Below, piece after piece: positions 26,311 to 36,419 of a DNA stretch of 64,000 bases; positions within the stretch are counted from its first letter, which is position 1, and every line of letters starts with the position of its first letter. The notes beneath the pieces are model-generated. The model saw only the letters and a program-made list of their open reading frames with translations, was not told the origin of the DNA and searched no databases. The translations under genes were made by a program, and so were the position numbers. The stretch comes from Xanthobacteraceae bacterium (GTDB taxonomy: Bacteria; Pseudomonadota; Alphaproteobacteria; Rhizobiales; Xanthobacteraceae). The stretch spans positions 103,071 through 167,070 of the forward strand of contig JAQSWY010000003.1 of assembly GCA_029266425.1 (NCBI GenBank), read 5' to 3'.

Positions 26311-26345
26311 AGAGCCGAAGACGACGTCAAGTCGTCCTCGGCTCT
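26311..26345. terminator. Long hairpin after the Anbu gene
   Basis: AGAGCCGAAGACGAC and GTCGTCCTCGGCTCT form a 15-bp stem with one mismatch around GTCAA. No T-run follows on the plus strand, so it may be a factor-dependent or bidirectional terminator shared with the small convergent gene at 26382-26453. Confidence 0.55.
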
Positions 26346-26381
26346 CGCGCCGACCAATCAGTCCTGTTTCTCTGCTAACCG

Positions 26382-26453
26382 TTAGGTAAGCAGATAGATC
26401 AGGATGATGATCGGAATAGGAATACCAATGAGCCACATCAGCACGGCGGGCAT
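26382..26453 (-). CDS. 23-residue single-pass membrane peptide
   Basis: A tiny frame with AAGGGGAAGAG before the ATG at 26453. The peptide is almost wholly hydrophobic with a WLIGIPIPIIILIYLL core. Short proteins with a W-L-x-G-[IV]-P-I-P-I-I pattern are, from memory, common in Rhizobiales annotations; their function is unknown. The region between Anbu and the SDR gene has no other gene. Confidence 0.6.
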   Translation of the reverse strand: MPAVLMWLIGIPIPIIILIYLLT

Positions 26454-26596
26454 TTCTCTTCCCCTTGATCGATTACGCAAATCCATATGCCACGTAAACG
26501 CCAAAGATCGACACAGGTTCCACCTTGTTACGCTGGGGTGTGAGCGCCTCAGCTTGTCCGCCTTGCCCATGATCGCGCCCGCAGGAGGAAATCCAA

Positions 26597-27346
26597 ATGA
26601 GTGAGAACAAGAAGATCGCCCTCGTCACCGGCGCCGGGACCGGTATCGGCAAGGCCGCGGCAATCGCGCTCAGCGAGGCCGGATTCACCGTGGTGCTGAG
26701 CGGTCGCCGGCGCGAGCCCCTCGCGGCGGTGGCGGCGAACCTTCCCGGACAGGGCCATGTGATGCCCGCCGACGTGACCCAGCCCGACTCCGTCAATGCT
26801 CTGTTCGGGGACATAGCCGACACCTATGGCCGGCTCGACGTGCTGTTCAACAATGCCGGCGGCTGGTCCCCGGGCGCGCCCCTGGAAGACGTCACCTTCG
26901 ACCAGTGGCAGCACGTGTTGAATGTGAATCTCACCGGCGTGTTCCTGTGCACGCAGGCCGCGATCCGCATGATGAAGGCACAATCGCCCAAGGGTGGGCG
27001 GATCATCAATAACGGCTCGATCTCGGCCCACGCGCCGCGCCCGCTGACGGGCCCCTATACCGCGACCAAGCACGCGGTCTCCGGATTGACCAAGCAGGTG
27101 GCGCTGGAAGGGCGCGCGCACTCCATCGCCTGCGGCCAGATCGACATCGGCAATGCCGACACCGACATGGCGGCCAAGATGAAGACCGGCATCCTGCAGG
27201 CCAATGGCCAGATCGCCATCGAGCCGACCTTCGATCCCGTCCACGCCGGCAAGGCGGTGGCCTATATGGCGGGCCTGCCGCTCGACGCCAATGTCCTGTT
27301 CATGACCATCATGGCAACCAACGCGCCGTTCGTCGGGCGGGGTTGA
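26597..27346 (+). CDS. Short-chain dehydrogenase/reductase
   Basis: This 249-residue classical SDR has the cofactor motif [12 protein letters not shown] near the N-terminus, FNNAGGW (NNAG motif), a Ser in [13 protein letters not shown] and the catalytic YTATKHAV (Tyr-x3-Lys). AGGAGG stands 8-9 bases before the ATG. An Arg-rich SGRRREP after the second strand suggests NADP preference. The substrate is unknown; the gene appears to be on its own. Confidence 0.9.
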   Translation: MSENKKIALVTGAGTGIGKAAAIALSEAGFTVVLSGRRREPLAAVAANLPGQGHVMPADVTQPDSVNALFGDIADTYGRLDVLFNNAGGWSPGAPLEDVTFDQWQHVLNVNLTGVFLCTQAAIRMMKAQSPKGGRIINNGSISAHAPRPLTGPYTATKHAVSGLTKQVALEGRAHSIACGQIDIGNADTDMAAKMKTGILQANGQIAIEPTFDPVHAGKAVAYMAGLPLDANVLFMTIMATNAPFVGRG

Positions 27347-27354
27347 GCCATTTC

Positions 27355-27440
27355 CGCGTCATGGCCGGCCTTGTGCCGGCCATCCACGGTTTCTCCACCT
27401 TCACGAACGTGGATCCCCGGACAAGCCCGAGGATGACGGA
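27355..27440. repeat. Palindromic intergenic repeat, family 2
   Basis: CGTCATGGCCGGCC...GGATCCCCGGACAAGCCCGAGGATGACGG. It fills the gap between the convergent SDR and exoD genes. Confidence 0.65.
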
Positions 27441-27460
27441 TCCGTTGGCGAAGATAGAAA

Positions 27461-28075
27461 TCAGAAGATGGCCAGGGCGCCCTGGAACAGCAGCCAGCTC
27501 AGAAAGCCCATCACGCCGAGACTGATGAGCGTCGCGACGGTGCCAGCGATGATGAAGGCGCCGTCGCGCTCGACCAGGCCGAGGCCGAGGATGCAGACCG
27601 CGAAACCGGGCGGCAGATTGCCGAAGATCGGGATCGGCAGCATCAGTTCGAGGCCGAGCACCACGATCATCAGGCCGATGGCCCGCCGTGCCATCGGCCC
27701 GGTGAAAAGTTCCTGCCGCGGACGCGAATAGGCTTCGAAGCGCTGCACCCAGGGCAGCGCCCGATTGATGATGCGCTCCAGAAGATCGCGCGAGAAGCTG
27801 CGGGCGGCGAGCCAGCCCGGCAGCCAGAGCTCGTCGCGGCCGATCGCCATCTGCACGCCGACGAGGCAGAGAATGACGCCGCAGATCACCGGGATGCCCG
27901 GCGGCATGGGCAGGCAGTTCGGAATGCCGAACAACAGGATGGTGAGGCCGAACGCGCGGTTCCGCAACGCGTGCACCAACTCCCCGAGCTGGATACGCTC
28001 CGCCGAATGGGCGGTGGCGAGCGCCGACAGGAGTTCCGAGGTACGCGGCGAACGGTGGTCCACGGACGCTTCCAA
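27461..28075 (-). CDS. exoD: Exopolysaccharide synthesis protein ExoD family
   Basis: This 204-residue membrane protein has the ExoD pattern: an amphipathic N-terminus (RIQLGELVHALRNRAFGL), then four to five hydrophobic segments containing GIPNCLPMPPGIPVICG, PWVQRFEAYSRPR and GLELMLPIPIFGNLPPG. In Rhizobium ExoD affects exopolysaccharide production and alkaline tolerance, but the mechanism is not known. Start is uncertain: TTG 28075 (GAGG upstream) or GTG 28066 (GGAAG upstream). Confidence 0.88.
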   Translation of the reverse strand: MEASVDHRSPRTSELLSALATAHSAERIQLGELVHALRNRAFGLTILLFGIPNCLPMPPGIPVICGVILCLVGVQMAIGRDELWLPGWLAARSFSRDLLERIINRALPWVQRFEAYSRPRQELFTGPMARRAIGLMIVVLGLELMLPIPIFGNLPPGFAVCILGLGLVERDGAFIIAGTVATLISLGVMGFLSWLLFQGALAIF

Positions 28076-28290
28076 GATGCCTCGATCAAGCGGCGGGAGC
28101 CGGTCGGCATCCCGTTACGCCGCCCCTATAGCACGGTGAAAGCGGCAAGGTGAGGGCATCTCAAAAATCCGTTGACGATACGGATTCAATGCATTTTCGA
28201 ATCAATTGGGATTGCGTGAAGTTCCGCTCAGAACATTCTTGCGATCCTGCATCGGCCAGCGGCCGTCCGGGATGACGGCTGCGAGATGGT

Positions 28291-28575
28291 CTAATTCAGC
28301 TGGTAGAGCCCGCCGACCGCCCGAAGCTCCGCCGGCTTGATCAGCCGGGCATGCGCCACGGTGACGGAATGCAGCGGCCCGTCCAGCTCGCGCTTCCAGA
28401 ATTCGAGGAACCTGTTCAGCTCGGGAAATTGCGGGCAAAGATCGTAATGCTGCCAGAGATAGGTCTGCAGCAGCGCCGGATGGTCCGGCATGCGATACAG
28501 GATCTGGGCCGTGGTGAGCCCGTAGCCCGCGAGTTGCTTCACGAAATCCGGTGACGCCGACGCAGATGAGGCCAT
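28291..28575 (-). CDS. usg: Usg family protein
   Basis: This 94-residue cytoplasmic protein has the well-conserved Usg segments VKQLAGYGLTTAQILYRMPD, LLQTYLWQHYDLCPQFPEL and ELDGPLHSV. The family is common in Rhizobiales and named after a gene near tryptophan genes; no activity is known. ATG 28575 has AAGGAGG 7 bases upstream. Confidence 0.88.
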   Translation of the reverse strand: MASSASASPDFVKQLAGYGLTTAQILYRMPDHPALLQTYLWQHYDLCPQFPELNRFLEFWKRELDGPLHSVTVAHARLIKPAELRAVGGLYQLN

Positions 28576-28952
28576 GCGGAACCTCCTTATCCGACTCATC
28601 AAATTTTGACGGATCGACTAGGTTCCCGGCAAGCGCAAAGATTGGATTTTTCGTTCAATATCAAGGCACTGGCAGCATTGACGACAGAGTGCTGACAGGC
28701 TTGCCGCATCCGTGGAACCCTCGGCGCAGCAGGTCCTGTCGTGTCCGGGCTAGCCCCCCGGTGCACGAAGCGGCCCTTCTTGCCGACCTCGCAGTCCTGG
28801 CGTTAGTCGGCGAGGCTCGGCAGCCCGGCCAGGCTCGCACTGTAAATCCACCGTCGTTTCGAGCCGTTATAGGCGGACAGGGCGGCGCCGGCCTGGTTCA
28901 TGTTGGCCCGGGATTCCTGCGCGCACATGACGCCGGTGCGATGCGACCGTCC

Positions 28953-28979
28953 CTGGCACTCTCGCTGCGAGACTGCCAG
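28953..28979. promoter_or_regulatory. CIRCE-like element upstream of groES
   Basis: CTGGCACTC - 9 bases - GACTGCCAG. The arms are inverted repeats with one mismatch and match the CIRCE consensus TTAGCACTC-N9-GAGTGCTAA at most positions. It lies about 120 bases before groES, fitting control by the HrcA repressor. The remaining 28576-29101 gap shows no gene. Confidence 0.6.
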
Positions 28980-29101
28980 AATTTTCGGTTCCCGCCCTTG
29001 CGTGCACCCTCCGTGCCGCCTAGATCAGGCGCGCCGGTCACCCATCACGGCGGCGTGACGGCAATGAGCCCTTGAAATTCAAGACTTTCTGGAGAGATGC
29101 G

Positions 29102-29416
29102 ATGAAGTTCCGTCCTCTGCATGACCGCGTCGTGGTCAAGCGCGTCGACGCCGAAGAGAAGACCGCGGGCGGCATCATCATTCCCGACACCGCCAAGGAG
29201 AAGCCCTCCCAGGGCGAAGTCGTCGCCGTCGGCCCCGGTGGGCGCGATGAAGCCGGCAAGTTGATCCCGCTGGACGTGAAGGCCGGCGACCGCGTGCTGT
29301 TCGGCAAATGGTCCGGCACCGAGGTGAAGATCGACGGCGTCGACTACCTCATCATGAAGGAAGCGGACATTCTCGGCGTCCTCGACGTCGTCGCTTCGGC
29401 CAAGAAGGCGGCGTGA
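29102..29416 (+). CDS. groES: Co-chaperonin GroES
   Basis: This 104-residue GroES forms the heptameric lid of the GroEL chamber. It starts [15 protein letters not shown] and carries the mobile loop with [16 protein letters not shown], then GEVVAVGPG and [13 protein letters not shown]. The start has GGAGAG upstream. A perfect 13-base palindrome (CTTGAAATTCAAG) lies at about 29073-29085, just upstream. The gene is co-transcribed with groEL 41 bases downstream. Confidence 0.97.
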   Translation: MKFRPLHDRVVVKRVDAEEKTAGGIIIPDTAKEKPSQGEVVAVGPGGRDEAGKLIPLDVKAGDRVLFGKWSGTEVKIDGVDYLIMKEADILGVLDVVASAKKAA

Positions 29417-29457
29417 GCTGCACAACACGCCATCCGGCAATCTCGGGAGACAGATAA

Positions 29458-31353
<1,896 letters not shown>

Positions 31354-31408
31354 GAGAAGACGGAGTGCGGCAAAGGCCGCGCCCCTTTTCTTTGCTCGCC
31401 TTGCTTCA

Positions 31409-31502
31409 GCATCCTTCGAGGCTCGCTACGCCTCAGGATGAGGTTCATCTTTGGAACAACCTCATCCTGAGGTGCCCGGCAATGCCGGGCCTCGAAGGAT
31501 AT
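31409..31502. repeat. REP pair, family 1
   Basis: CATCCTTCGAGGC...CCTCAGGATGAGG (31410-31443) and CCTCATCCTGAGG...GCCTCGAAGGAT (31460-31500) in the gap between groEL and the slipin gene. Confidence 0.75.
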
Positions 31503-31551
31503 TCAAGCCGCGCGACGGTACGTCCTGCGCGCCACCATCCATGGGCAAAGC

Positions 31552-31580
31552 AAAAGGCCGCCCCGAGGGGCGGCCTTTCT
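31552..31580 (-). terminator. Intrinsic terminator of the slipin gene
   Basis: GGCCGCCCC - GA - GGGGCGGCC is a nine-base-pair stem, with TTTT directly after it on the minus strand (31555-31552) and TTT on the plus strand. It lies about 10 bases after the slipin stop at 31586 and may also stop transcripts coming from groEL. Confidence 0.75.
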
Positions 31581-31585
31581 CGTCG

Positions 31586-32737
31586 TCAGCCCTTGGCAGG
31601 CTGGATGCGCACAAGGTTGCGCAGGAGGGCGTCGAGGCCCTGGCCCTCGTTAGCGTGAAGGTCGATGCGGCCGACCTTCTCGACGAGCCGCTCCAGGCTC
31701 TCCAGCTCCTTCAGCCGCAGGAGGAGAGGGTTCTCCTCCATAAGCTTCGCGGTGTTGAGCAGCGAGCGGGTCGCCGCCGTCTCCTCCTGCCGGCGGATCA
31801 GGTTGGCCTTGGCGGTGCGCTCCGCCTCCACCACCTTGTTCACCAGCTCGCGGATCTCGCCGGGAAGGATCACGTCCTTCACGCCGAGTTCCGTCACCTC
31901 GATGCCGGACTCGGTGACGCGCTCCGCCACATAGGCGCGCAGCTCCGCATCGAGCGCGCCCTTGGCGGAAAGCACCTCGTCGAGCGTGCGGCCCGCGACC
32001 GCTTCGCGGATCGCGAACTGCACGAGCCGGTAGACGAAGCCGTCGACGTCCGCCACACGCGCCGCCGCCCGCTCGGGGTCGAGGATGCGGCGGAAGGCGG
32101 TGAGCGTGACGCGCAGCGCGACGCGGTCCTTGGTCAGCATCTCCTGCGCGCTCACCTCGATGGCCTGGGGACGCATGTCGAGGCGCTTCACCTCGACCTT
32201 GCGGCCCACCGTCCAGTAGGCGTGGCGGCCGGGCGCGAGACGCTCGACATAGCGGCCTTCGACATGAAGCAGGCCCGCCTCATGGTTCTCGACCACGGTC
32301 TCGGCAATCATCGCCGCGCCGCGGGCGCGGTCGATCATGGCGAGGTGCCGGTGCGCGACGCGGGGCTCCGCGCCGATATCGATACGCTCGACCTCGACAC
32401 CGGTCGCGACCTTCCAGAACACCCGGGTCTGCCAGGGCGCCATCAGGTGCGCAGGCCGTCCGTCGAGGCTGACGATCGCCACCTCCTCGGCCCGCGTCTA
32501 GACGAGCGAGAACAGCGCCTCGGCGATGTCCGGCCGCGCGGCGCGCAGGACCGCGTAGCGGTCCGCAGGAAACTCCGCATGGACGACCGGCATCACCTCG
32601 ACCGCGATCTCGCGGCGCGGATCGAACAGCGTGTGGCGGCCGGGCTCGAGCACCCGCTCAAGCCGGCCATTGCGCACGAGGAAGGCGCGCTCGCCGTCCT
32701 TCACCGTCACGCGCAGCGTCATGAGAAACCGGCTCAC
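31586..32737 (-). pseudogene. Slipin/SPFH (band 7) protein gene interrupted by an in-frame TAG
   Basis: The reading frame runs from GTG 32737 (AAGGAG 7 bases upstream) to 31586 but contains TAG at 32498-32500, after about 79 codons. The part before it (VTVKDGERAFLVRNGRLERV...AEALFSLV) and after it (TRAEEVAIVSLDGRPAHL...) join without any shift into one slipin: N-terminal region, SPFH domain with VEVKRLDMRPQAIEVSAQ, then VKDVILPGEIRELVNKV and the helical EAERTAKANLIRRQEE. The stop probably abolishes the normal product; a second start at 32482 could give a protein without its N-terminus. Sequencing error or read-through are the alternatives. Tandem degenerate tRNAs lie upstream on the same strand. 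Confidence 0.75.
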
Positions 32738-33064
32738 GGCACGTCTCCTTTCTCCCGCCGGCACCGTGCCGGAGGGTCGTTCATTGACGGATCGAGGAAC
32801 GGAGGGCCGGACGCGTTGTCCCGTCAGCGCGGCGGGCCGGGGCATGAGCCCGGGCGGCGGCCGGCACGCGCCGCCGCGCCGCGGCCAGAGGGCGCGGAGA
32901 GGCGGGCGCGAGCGCCGACCCCGCGCGGGCGGTATCCGCCGCGGCGCAAAGCCGTTCTCACGGTGTCAAAGGTTCGGGCTTTCGCCTTGCGGCTGGAGCC
33001 GGACCCGCGACTGACGACGCGTCCGGCCCCTCTCAGGGGTTATCGGCTGTTCAGGCCGAACCGA
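32738..33064. other. Very GC-rich gap between the tRNA-like pair and the slipin gene
   Basis: 327 bases with a run of almost pure G/C (about 32820-32960) and no convincing reading frame. It may be the leader of a transcript that starts at the tRNA-like sequences. Hairpins are possible throughout; none stands out. Confidence 0.4.
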
Positions 33065-33138
33065 ACGTAGGAGCAGGATTTGAACCCGCGACAAGATGCG
33101 TAACCGGCATCTGCTCTACCCATCTGAGCTATCCTCAT
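33065..33138 (-). tRNA. Degenerate tRNA-like sequence, anticodon position GTT (Asn-like)
   Basis: Minus strand: TA, D arm GCTCAGATGGGTAGAGC, anticodon stem GATGC/GCATC with loop CGGTTAC (GTT at the anticodon place but G instead of T at 33), variable TTGTC and T arm GCGGG/CCTGC with TTCAAAT. The acceptor ends pair at only about four positions and no CCA is encoded. It looks like a tRNA mimic or decayed gene rather than a working tRNA-Asn. Confidence 0.5.
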
Positions 33139-33140
33139 GG

Positions 33141-33214
33141 TGGGATCTTCCGGAATCGAACCGACACCTCCGGGCGCACTGGCCCGGCGCTCTGTCCACA
33201 GAGCTTGAGATCCC
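33141..33214 (-). tRNA. Degenerate tRNA-like sequence, anticodon position GTG (His-like)
   Basis: Minus strand: perfect seven-pair acceptor GGGATCT/AGATCCC with discriminator A and encoded CCA (33140-33138). The D arm is AGCTCTGTGGACAGAGC, the anticodon stem CGGGC/GCCCG with a six-base loop CAGTGC, and the T arm has TTCGATT. The short loop and missing T33 are abnormal for tRNA-His, as is lack of the extra G-1. It directly precedes the Asn-like sequence. Confidence 0.5.
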
Positions 33215-33388
33215 CTCCTTCGATTAGCGGAACACGACACCGCAGGGCGGCACGCGCCGGCCGGGACATAGAGCCCGAACCCAGGTCCAACCGAAGGCAC
33301 GCGGCTTGTCATGTTGCGCTGCGGCATAAATGTGGTGCCGCTGCGGAAGTTTCGAGGCGGTAGCGGAGTGTTGCGCCACGAGCACAAT

Positions 33389-34534
33389 TCAATCCAGCGT
33401 CTGCCGGAAGCGCCGTACCGCGATAAACATCGCCACCAGCATGATGACGGTCAGCCCGGCAATGTCGCGGGTGAGATCGCTCGCATCCGCCCCCTTCAGC
33501 AATATGCCGCGCACCATGCGCAGATAGTGCGTCAGCGGCAGCGTCTCGGAGATCCACTGCGCCCACACCGGCATGCCGGCGAAGGGGAACATGAATCCGG
33601 ACAACAGAATGTTTGGCAGGAAGTACATGAAACTCATCTGCACCGCCTGCAGCTGGTTCTGCGCCAGCGTCGAGAAGGTGTAGCCGATCGACAGATTGGT
33701 GACGATGAACAGCCCGGTCAGGCCGGTGAGCAAAGCAAGGTTGCCCACCACCGGCACGCCGAAGATGAAGACGCCGGCACCGAGGATCATCGACGCTTGG
33801 ATGGCACCAACCATGACATAGGGCGCGATCTTCCCGAGCATCACCTCCACCGGCCGGATCGGCATGGCGAGCAGCGTCTCCATGGTGCCGCGCTCGATCT
33901 CGCGCGTCACCGAGAGCGCGGTGAAGATCAGCATGGTCATGGTGAGGATGGTGCCGAGCAGGCCGGGGACGATGTTGAGCTGCGTCACCGCAGCCGGATT
34001 GTAGCGCGGATGGACGCGGACCTCGAAGGCCGGCGGCGCATCCTCGAGGCCGCTGCCTGAAGGGCCACCTTCGGTGGCGAAGCGCTCGCGCACGGTCGCG
34101 CTCTGAACCAATTGGCTGAGGGTCCCGAGCGCGCTTCCCGCCGCGACCGGATCGGTCGCGTCCGCCGCCACCAGCATGGCCGGGCTCTCGCCGCGCCGCA
34201 CCGCGCGCTCGAAACCGGCGGGGATCTCGACCACGAACAGCACTTCGCCGGAGCGCAGCAGCGCCTCCGCCTCGTCCTCGGTGGCGGGATGCCGGGTCAC
34301 AGCGAAGTATTTGGTGTTCTCCAGCGCCGCCAGGATCGCTCGGGTCAGCGAGGTGTTCTCATAGGCCAGCACCGCCGTCGGCAGATGCCGCGGCTGGGTG
34401 TTGATGGCATAGCCGAACAGCACCAGTTGCAGCAGCGGGATCATGATCATGGTGGCGAAGGAAACCCGATCCCGCAGTAATTGCAGGAACTCCTTGCGCA
34501 CCATCGCGACCACGCGGCGCAGAAATTCCCTCAT
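33389..34534 (-). CDS. ABC-2 type efflux permease
   Basis: This 381-residue inner-membrane permease (YhhJ/YbhR-like) has the N-terminal cytoplasmic helix RVVAMVRKEFLQLLRDR and a first membrane helix (ATMIMIPLLQLVLFGYAINT). A large periplasmic domain follows (about 45-175), then five membrane segments with LSVTREIERGTMETLLAMPIRPVE, the signature of ABC-2 permeases. It is the last gene of a TetR-HlyD-ATPase-permease operon and overlaps the ATPase gene by 4 bases. A drug or toxic-compound exporter is likely; substrate unknown. Confidence 0.92.
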   Translation of the reverse strand: MREFLRRVVAMVRKEFLQLLRDRVSFATMIMIPLLQLVLFGYAINTQPRHLPTAVLAYENTSLTRAILAALENTKYFAVTRHPATEDEAEALLRSGEVLFVVEIPAGFERAVRRGESPAMLVAADATDPVAAGSALGTLSQLVQSATVRERFATEGGPSGSGLEDAPPAFEVRVHPRYNPAAVTQLNIVPGLLGTILTMTMLIFTALSVTREIERGTMETLLAMPIRPVEVMLGKIAPYVMVGAIQASMILGAGVFIFGVPVVGNLALLTGLTGLFIVTNLSIGYTFSTLAQNQLQAVQMSFMYFLPNILLSGFMFPFAGMPVWAQWISETLPLTHYLRMVRGILLKGADASDLTRDIAGLTVIMLVAMFIAVRRFRQTLD

Positions 34535-35466
34535 CGAAAATTGTCCCGTGAGCGGCCCATCAGGTCGATGAACACATCCTCCAGCGTCGGCTCGTCGCGC
34601 CGGACGCTGAGGTCGTTGCGCTCCCGCAAATGCGCGAGGCTCGCCTCCAGCGCCGCCTCGTCGCGGCCGCCGACATGGACGCTGGCGCCGAACGGCGCCA
34701 CCATGTCGACGCCGGGCTTGTCGAGCAGCTCGGCGGCGAGCTCGGCCGGATCGTTGCCGGAAACGGTGAAAGTGACGAGGCCGGAGTCGGCGATCACCTG
34801 CTCCACCGTGCCCTGCGCCAGCAGGTCGCCATAGGCGATGTACGCGATCTCGTGGCAGCGCTCGGCTTCGTCCATGTAGTGGGTGGAGACCAGCACGGTG
34901 AGCCCGTCGGCAGAGAGCGCGTGGATCTGCGCCCAGAAATCGCGCCGCGCCTTGGGGTCAACGCCCGCGGTCGGCTCGTCGAGCAGCAGCAATTGCGGCT
35001 CGGGGAGGATGCAGGCGCCGAGCGCGAGGCGCTGCTTCCAGCCGCCGGAGAGCTCGCCGGCGAGCTGGCGGTCGCGACCCTCGAGGCCGAGCCGCGTCAC
35101 CGCCTCGCGCGCCGCTTTCTCCGGCTCCGGCACCCCATAGATGCGGGCGACGAATTCGAGATTCTCCCGCACCGAGAGATCGCCATAAAGGCTGAAGCGC
35201 TGCGTCATGTAGCCGACATGGCGGCGTATCTCGCGGCCTTGCGTCAGGATATCCATGCCGAGGCAGGTGCCGCGACCGGCATCCGGGGTCAGCAGCCCGC
35301 ACAGCATCCGGATCGTGGTGGTCTTGCCGGACCCGTTCGGCCCGAGGAAGCCGTAGATCTGGCCGCGCTTCACCCGCATGGTGAGGTCGCGCACCACCAC
35401 GCGATCGCCGAACTTCTTGCTCAGCCCCTCGACTTCGATCGCATAGTCGGGCGCTGCATCATTCAT
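34531..35466 (-). CDS. ABC efflux ATPase
   Basis: This 311-residue single ABC domain has Walker A GPNGSGKTTTIRML, Q-loop MTQRFSLYGDLSVREN, signature LSGGWKQRLALG (LSGGW is a mild variant of LSGGQ), Walker B LLLDEPTAGVDP and the switch His in STHYMDEAERC. A C-terminal extension of about 80 residues resembles other YbhF-type exporters. It overlaps both neighbours by 4 bases (ATGA), so all are translated together. Confidence 0.93.
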   Translation of the reverse strand: MNDAAPDYAIEVEGLSKKFGDRVVVRDLTMRVKRGQIYGFLGPNGSGKTTTIRMLCGLLTPDAGRGTCLGMDILTQGREIRRHVGYMTQRFSLYGDLSVRENLEFVARIYGVPEPEKAAREAVTRLGLEGRDRQLAGELSGGWKQRLALGACILPEPQLLLLDEPTAGVDPKARRDFWAQIHALSADGLTVLVSTHYMDEAERCHEIAYIAYGDLLAQGTVEQVIADSGLVTFTVSGNDPAELAAELLDKPGVDMVAPFGASVHVGGRDEAALEASLAHLRERNDLSVRRDEPTLEDVFIDLMGRSRDNFR

Positions 35467-36419
35467 GGCACCACGTCCACCGTCACCGGCTGGCCGGGCC
35501 TGAGGCTCTGCGGCTCGTCGGGCCGTGCTTCCAGCATGAAGACCAGCTTGGCGCGTTCATCGAGACTGTAGATCACCGGCGGCGTATATTCCGCGCTGGC
35601 GGCGATGAAGCTCACCGTCGCCGGGATCGGCTTGGTGCAGCCGTCGCACGTCACGTTCACCCGGGTGCCCAGCTTGAAGCGCGGCAGGTCGGGCTCCGGC
35701 ACGAAGAAGCGGACCTTGATCAGGCCCGGCGGCAGGATCGACACCACCGGCCGGCCCGCCGGCACCAGTTCACCCGGGCGGAAATACACCGTCTCGACCG
35801 AGCCCTCGACCTTCGCGGCGAGCCGCCGGCGCTCGAGCCGGGTCTGCGCCGCGGCGAGATATGCCTGCGCGACGCTCACCGCCTGTTCGGCGGCGGCGAT
35901 CTGCTGGGCGCGGGCGGCGAGGTTGCCGACATCGATCTGCCGGCGGATCTCCTCGAGCGCAGCCTGGTTCTGATCGAAATTGTGCTGCGCGGTGTCGAGC
36001 GCAGCCTGCGAGCCGACCTTCTTGGCGGTGAGGTCGGATTGGCGCGCCAGCTCGATCCGGGAAAGGTCGAGTGCCGCGAGGGCGCGCCGCTCGCTCGCCT
36101 TGAGCACGGCGATCTCTTCCGGGCGCTGCGTCGCCGCCGTCAGATTGTCGAGCTGCGCCTTCGCCTGCGCGAGGCTGGCCTTGCCGGAATCGACGTCGGC
36201 CCGCTGCAGTTCGGTATCGACCTCGAACAGCGGCTCGCCGGGCTTCACCTGATTGCCTTCGTCGACGTGCAGCGCGGTGACCCGCCCTGCCTCGTCCGGT
36301 CCGACGAAGATCAGGTCGCTCTCGGCATAGCCCTGGAAGCGCGGCGGGCCGCTATTGCCGCAGCCGGCGAGCGCGAGCGCGGCGGCGATGATGGCCATGA
36401 TGCGGATCGGCCGGATCAT
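35463..36419 (-). CDS. HlyD-family periplasmic adaptor, lipoprotein
   Basis: This 318-residue membrane-fusion protein has lipoprotein signal MIRPIRIMAIIAAALALAGC with the lipobox Cys at 20. Biotinyl-lipoyl-like strands (VTALHVDEGNQVKPGEPLF), a long coiled-coil hairpin (about 65-195, with LAQAKAQLDNL and LERRRLAAKVEG) and a beta-barrel part (FFVPEPDLPRFKLG) follow. It connects the ABC exporter to an outer-membrane channel encoded elsewhere. The start overlaps the TetR stop by 4 bases. Confidence 0.93.
   Translation of the reverse strand: MIRPIRIMAIIAAALALAGCGNSGPPRFQGYAESDLIFVGPDEAGRVTALHVDEGNQVKPGEPLFEVDTELQRADVDSGKASLAQAKAQLDNLTAATQRPEEIAVLKASERRALAALDLSRIELARQSDLTAKKVGSQAALDTAQHNFDQNQAALEEIRRQIDVGNLAARAQQIAAAEQAVSVAQAYLAAAQTRLERRRLAAKVEGSVETVYFRPGELVPAGRPVVSILPPGLIKVRFFVPEPDLPRFKLGTRVNVTCDGCTKPIPATVSFIAASAEYTPPVIYSLDERAKLVFMLEARPDEPQSLRPGQPVTVDVVP

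Noticed and set aside
28551..29075. Possible gene upstream of groES on the plus strand
   Set aside because: It overlaps the usg start and the CIRCE-like element, is low complexity and shows no similarity I recognise.
33311..34060. Plus-strand frame opposite the ABC-2 permease
   Set aside because: It is a shadow of the permease; His/Gln/Arg-rich with no domain.
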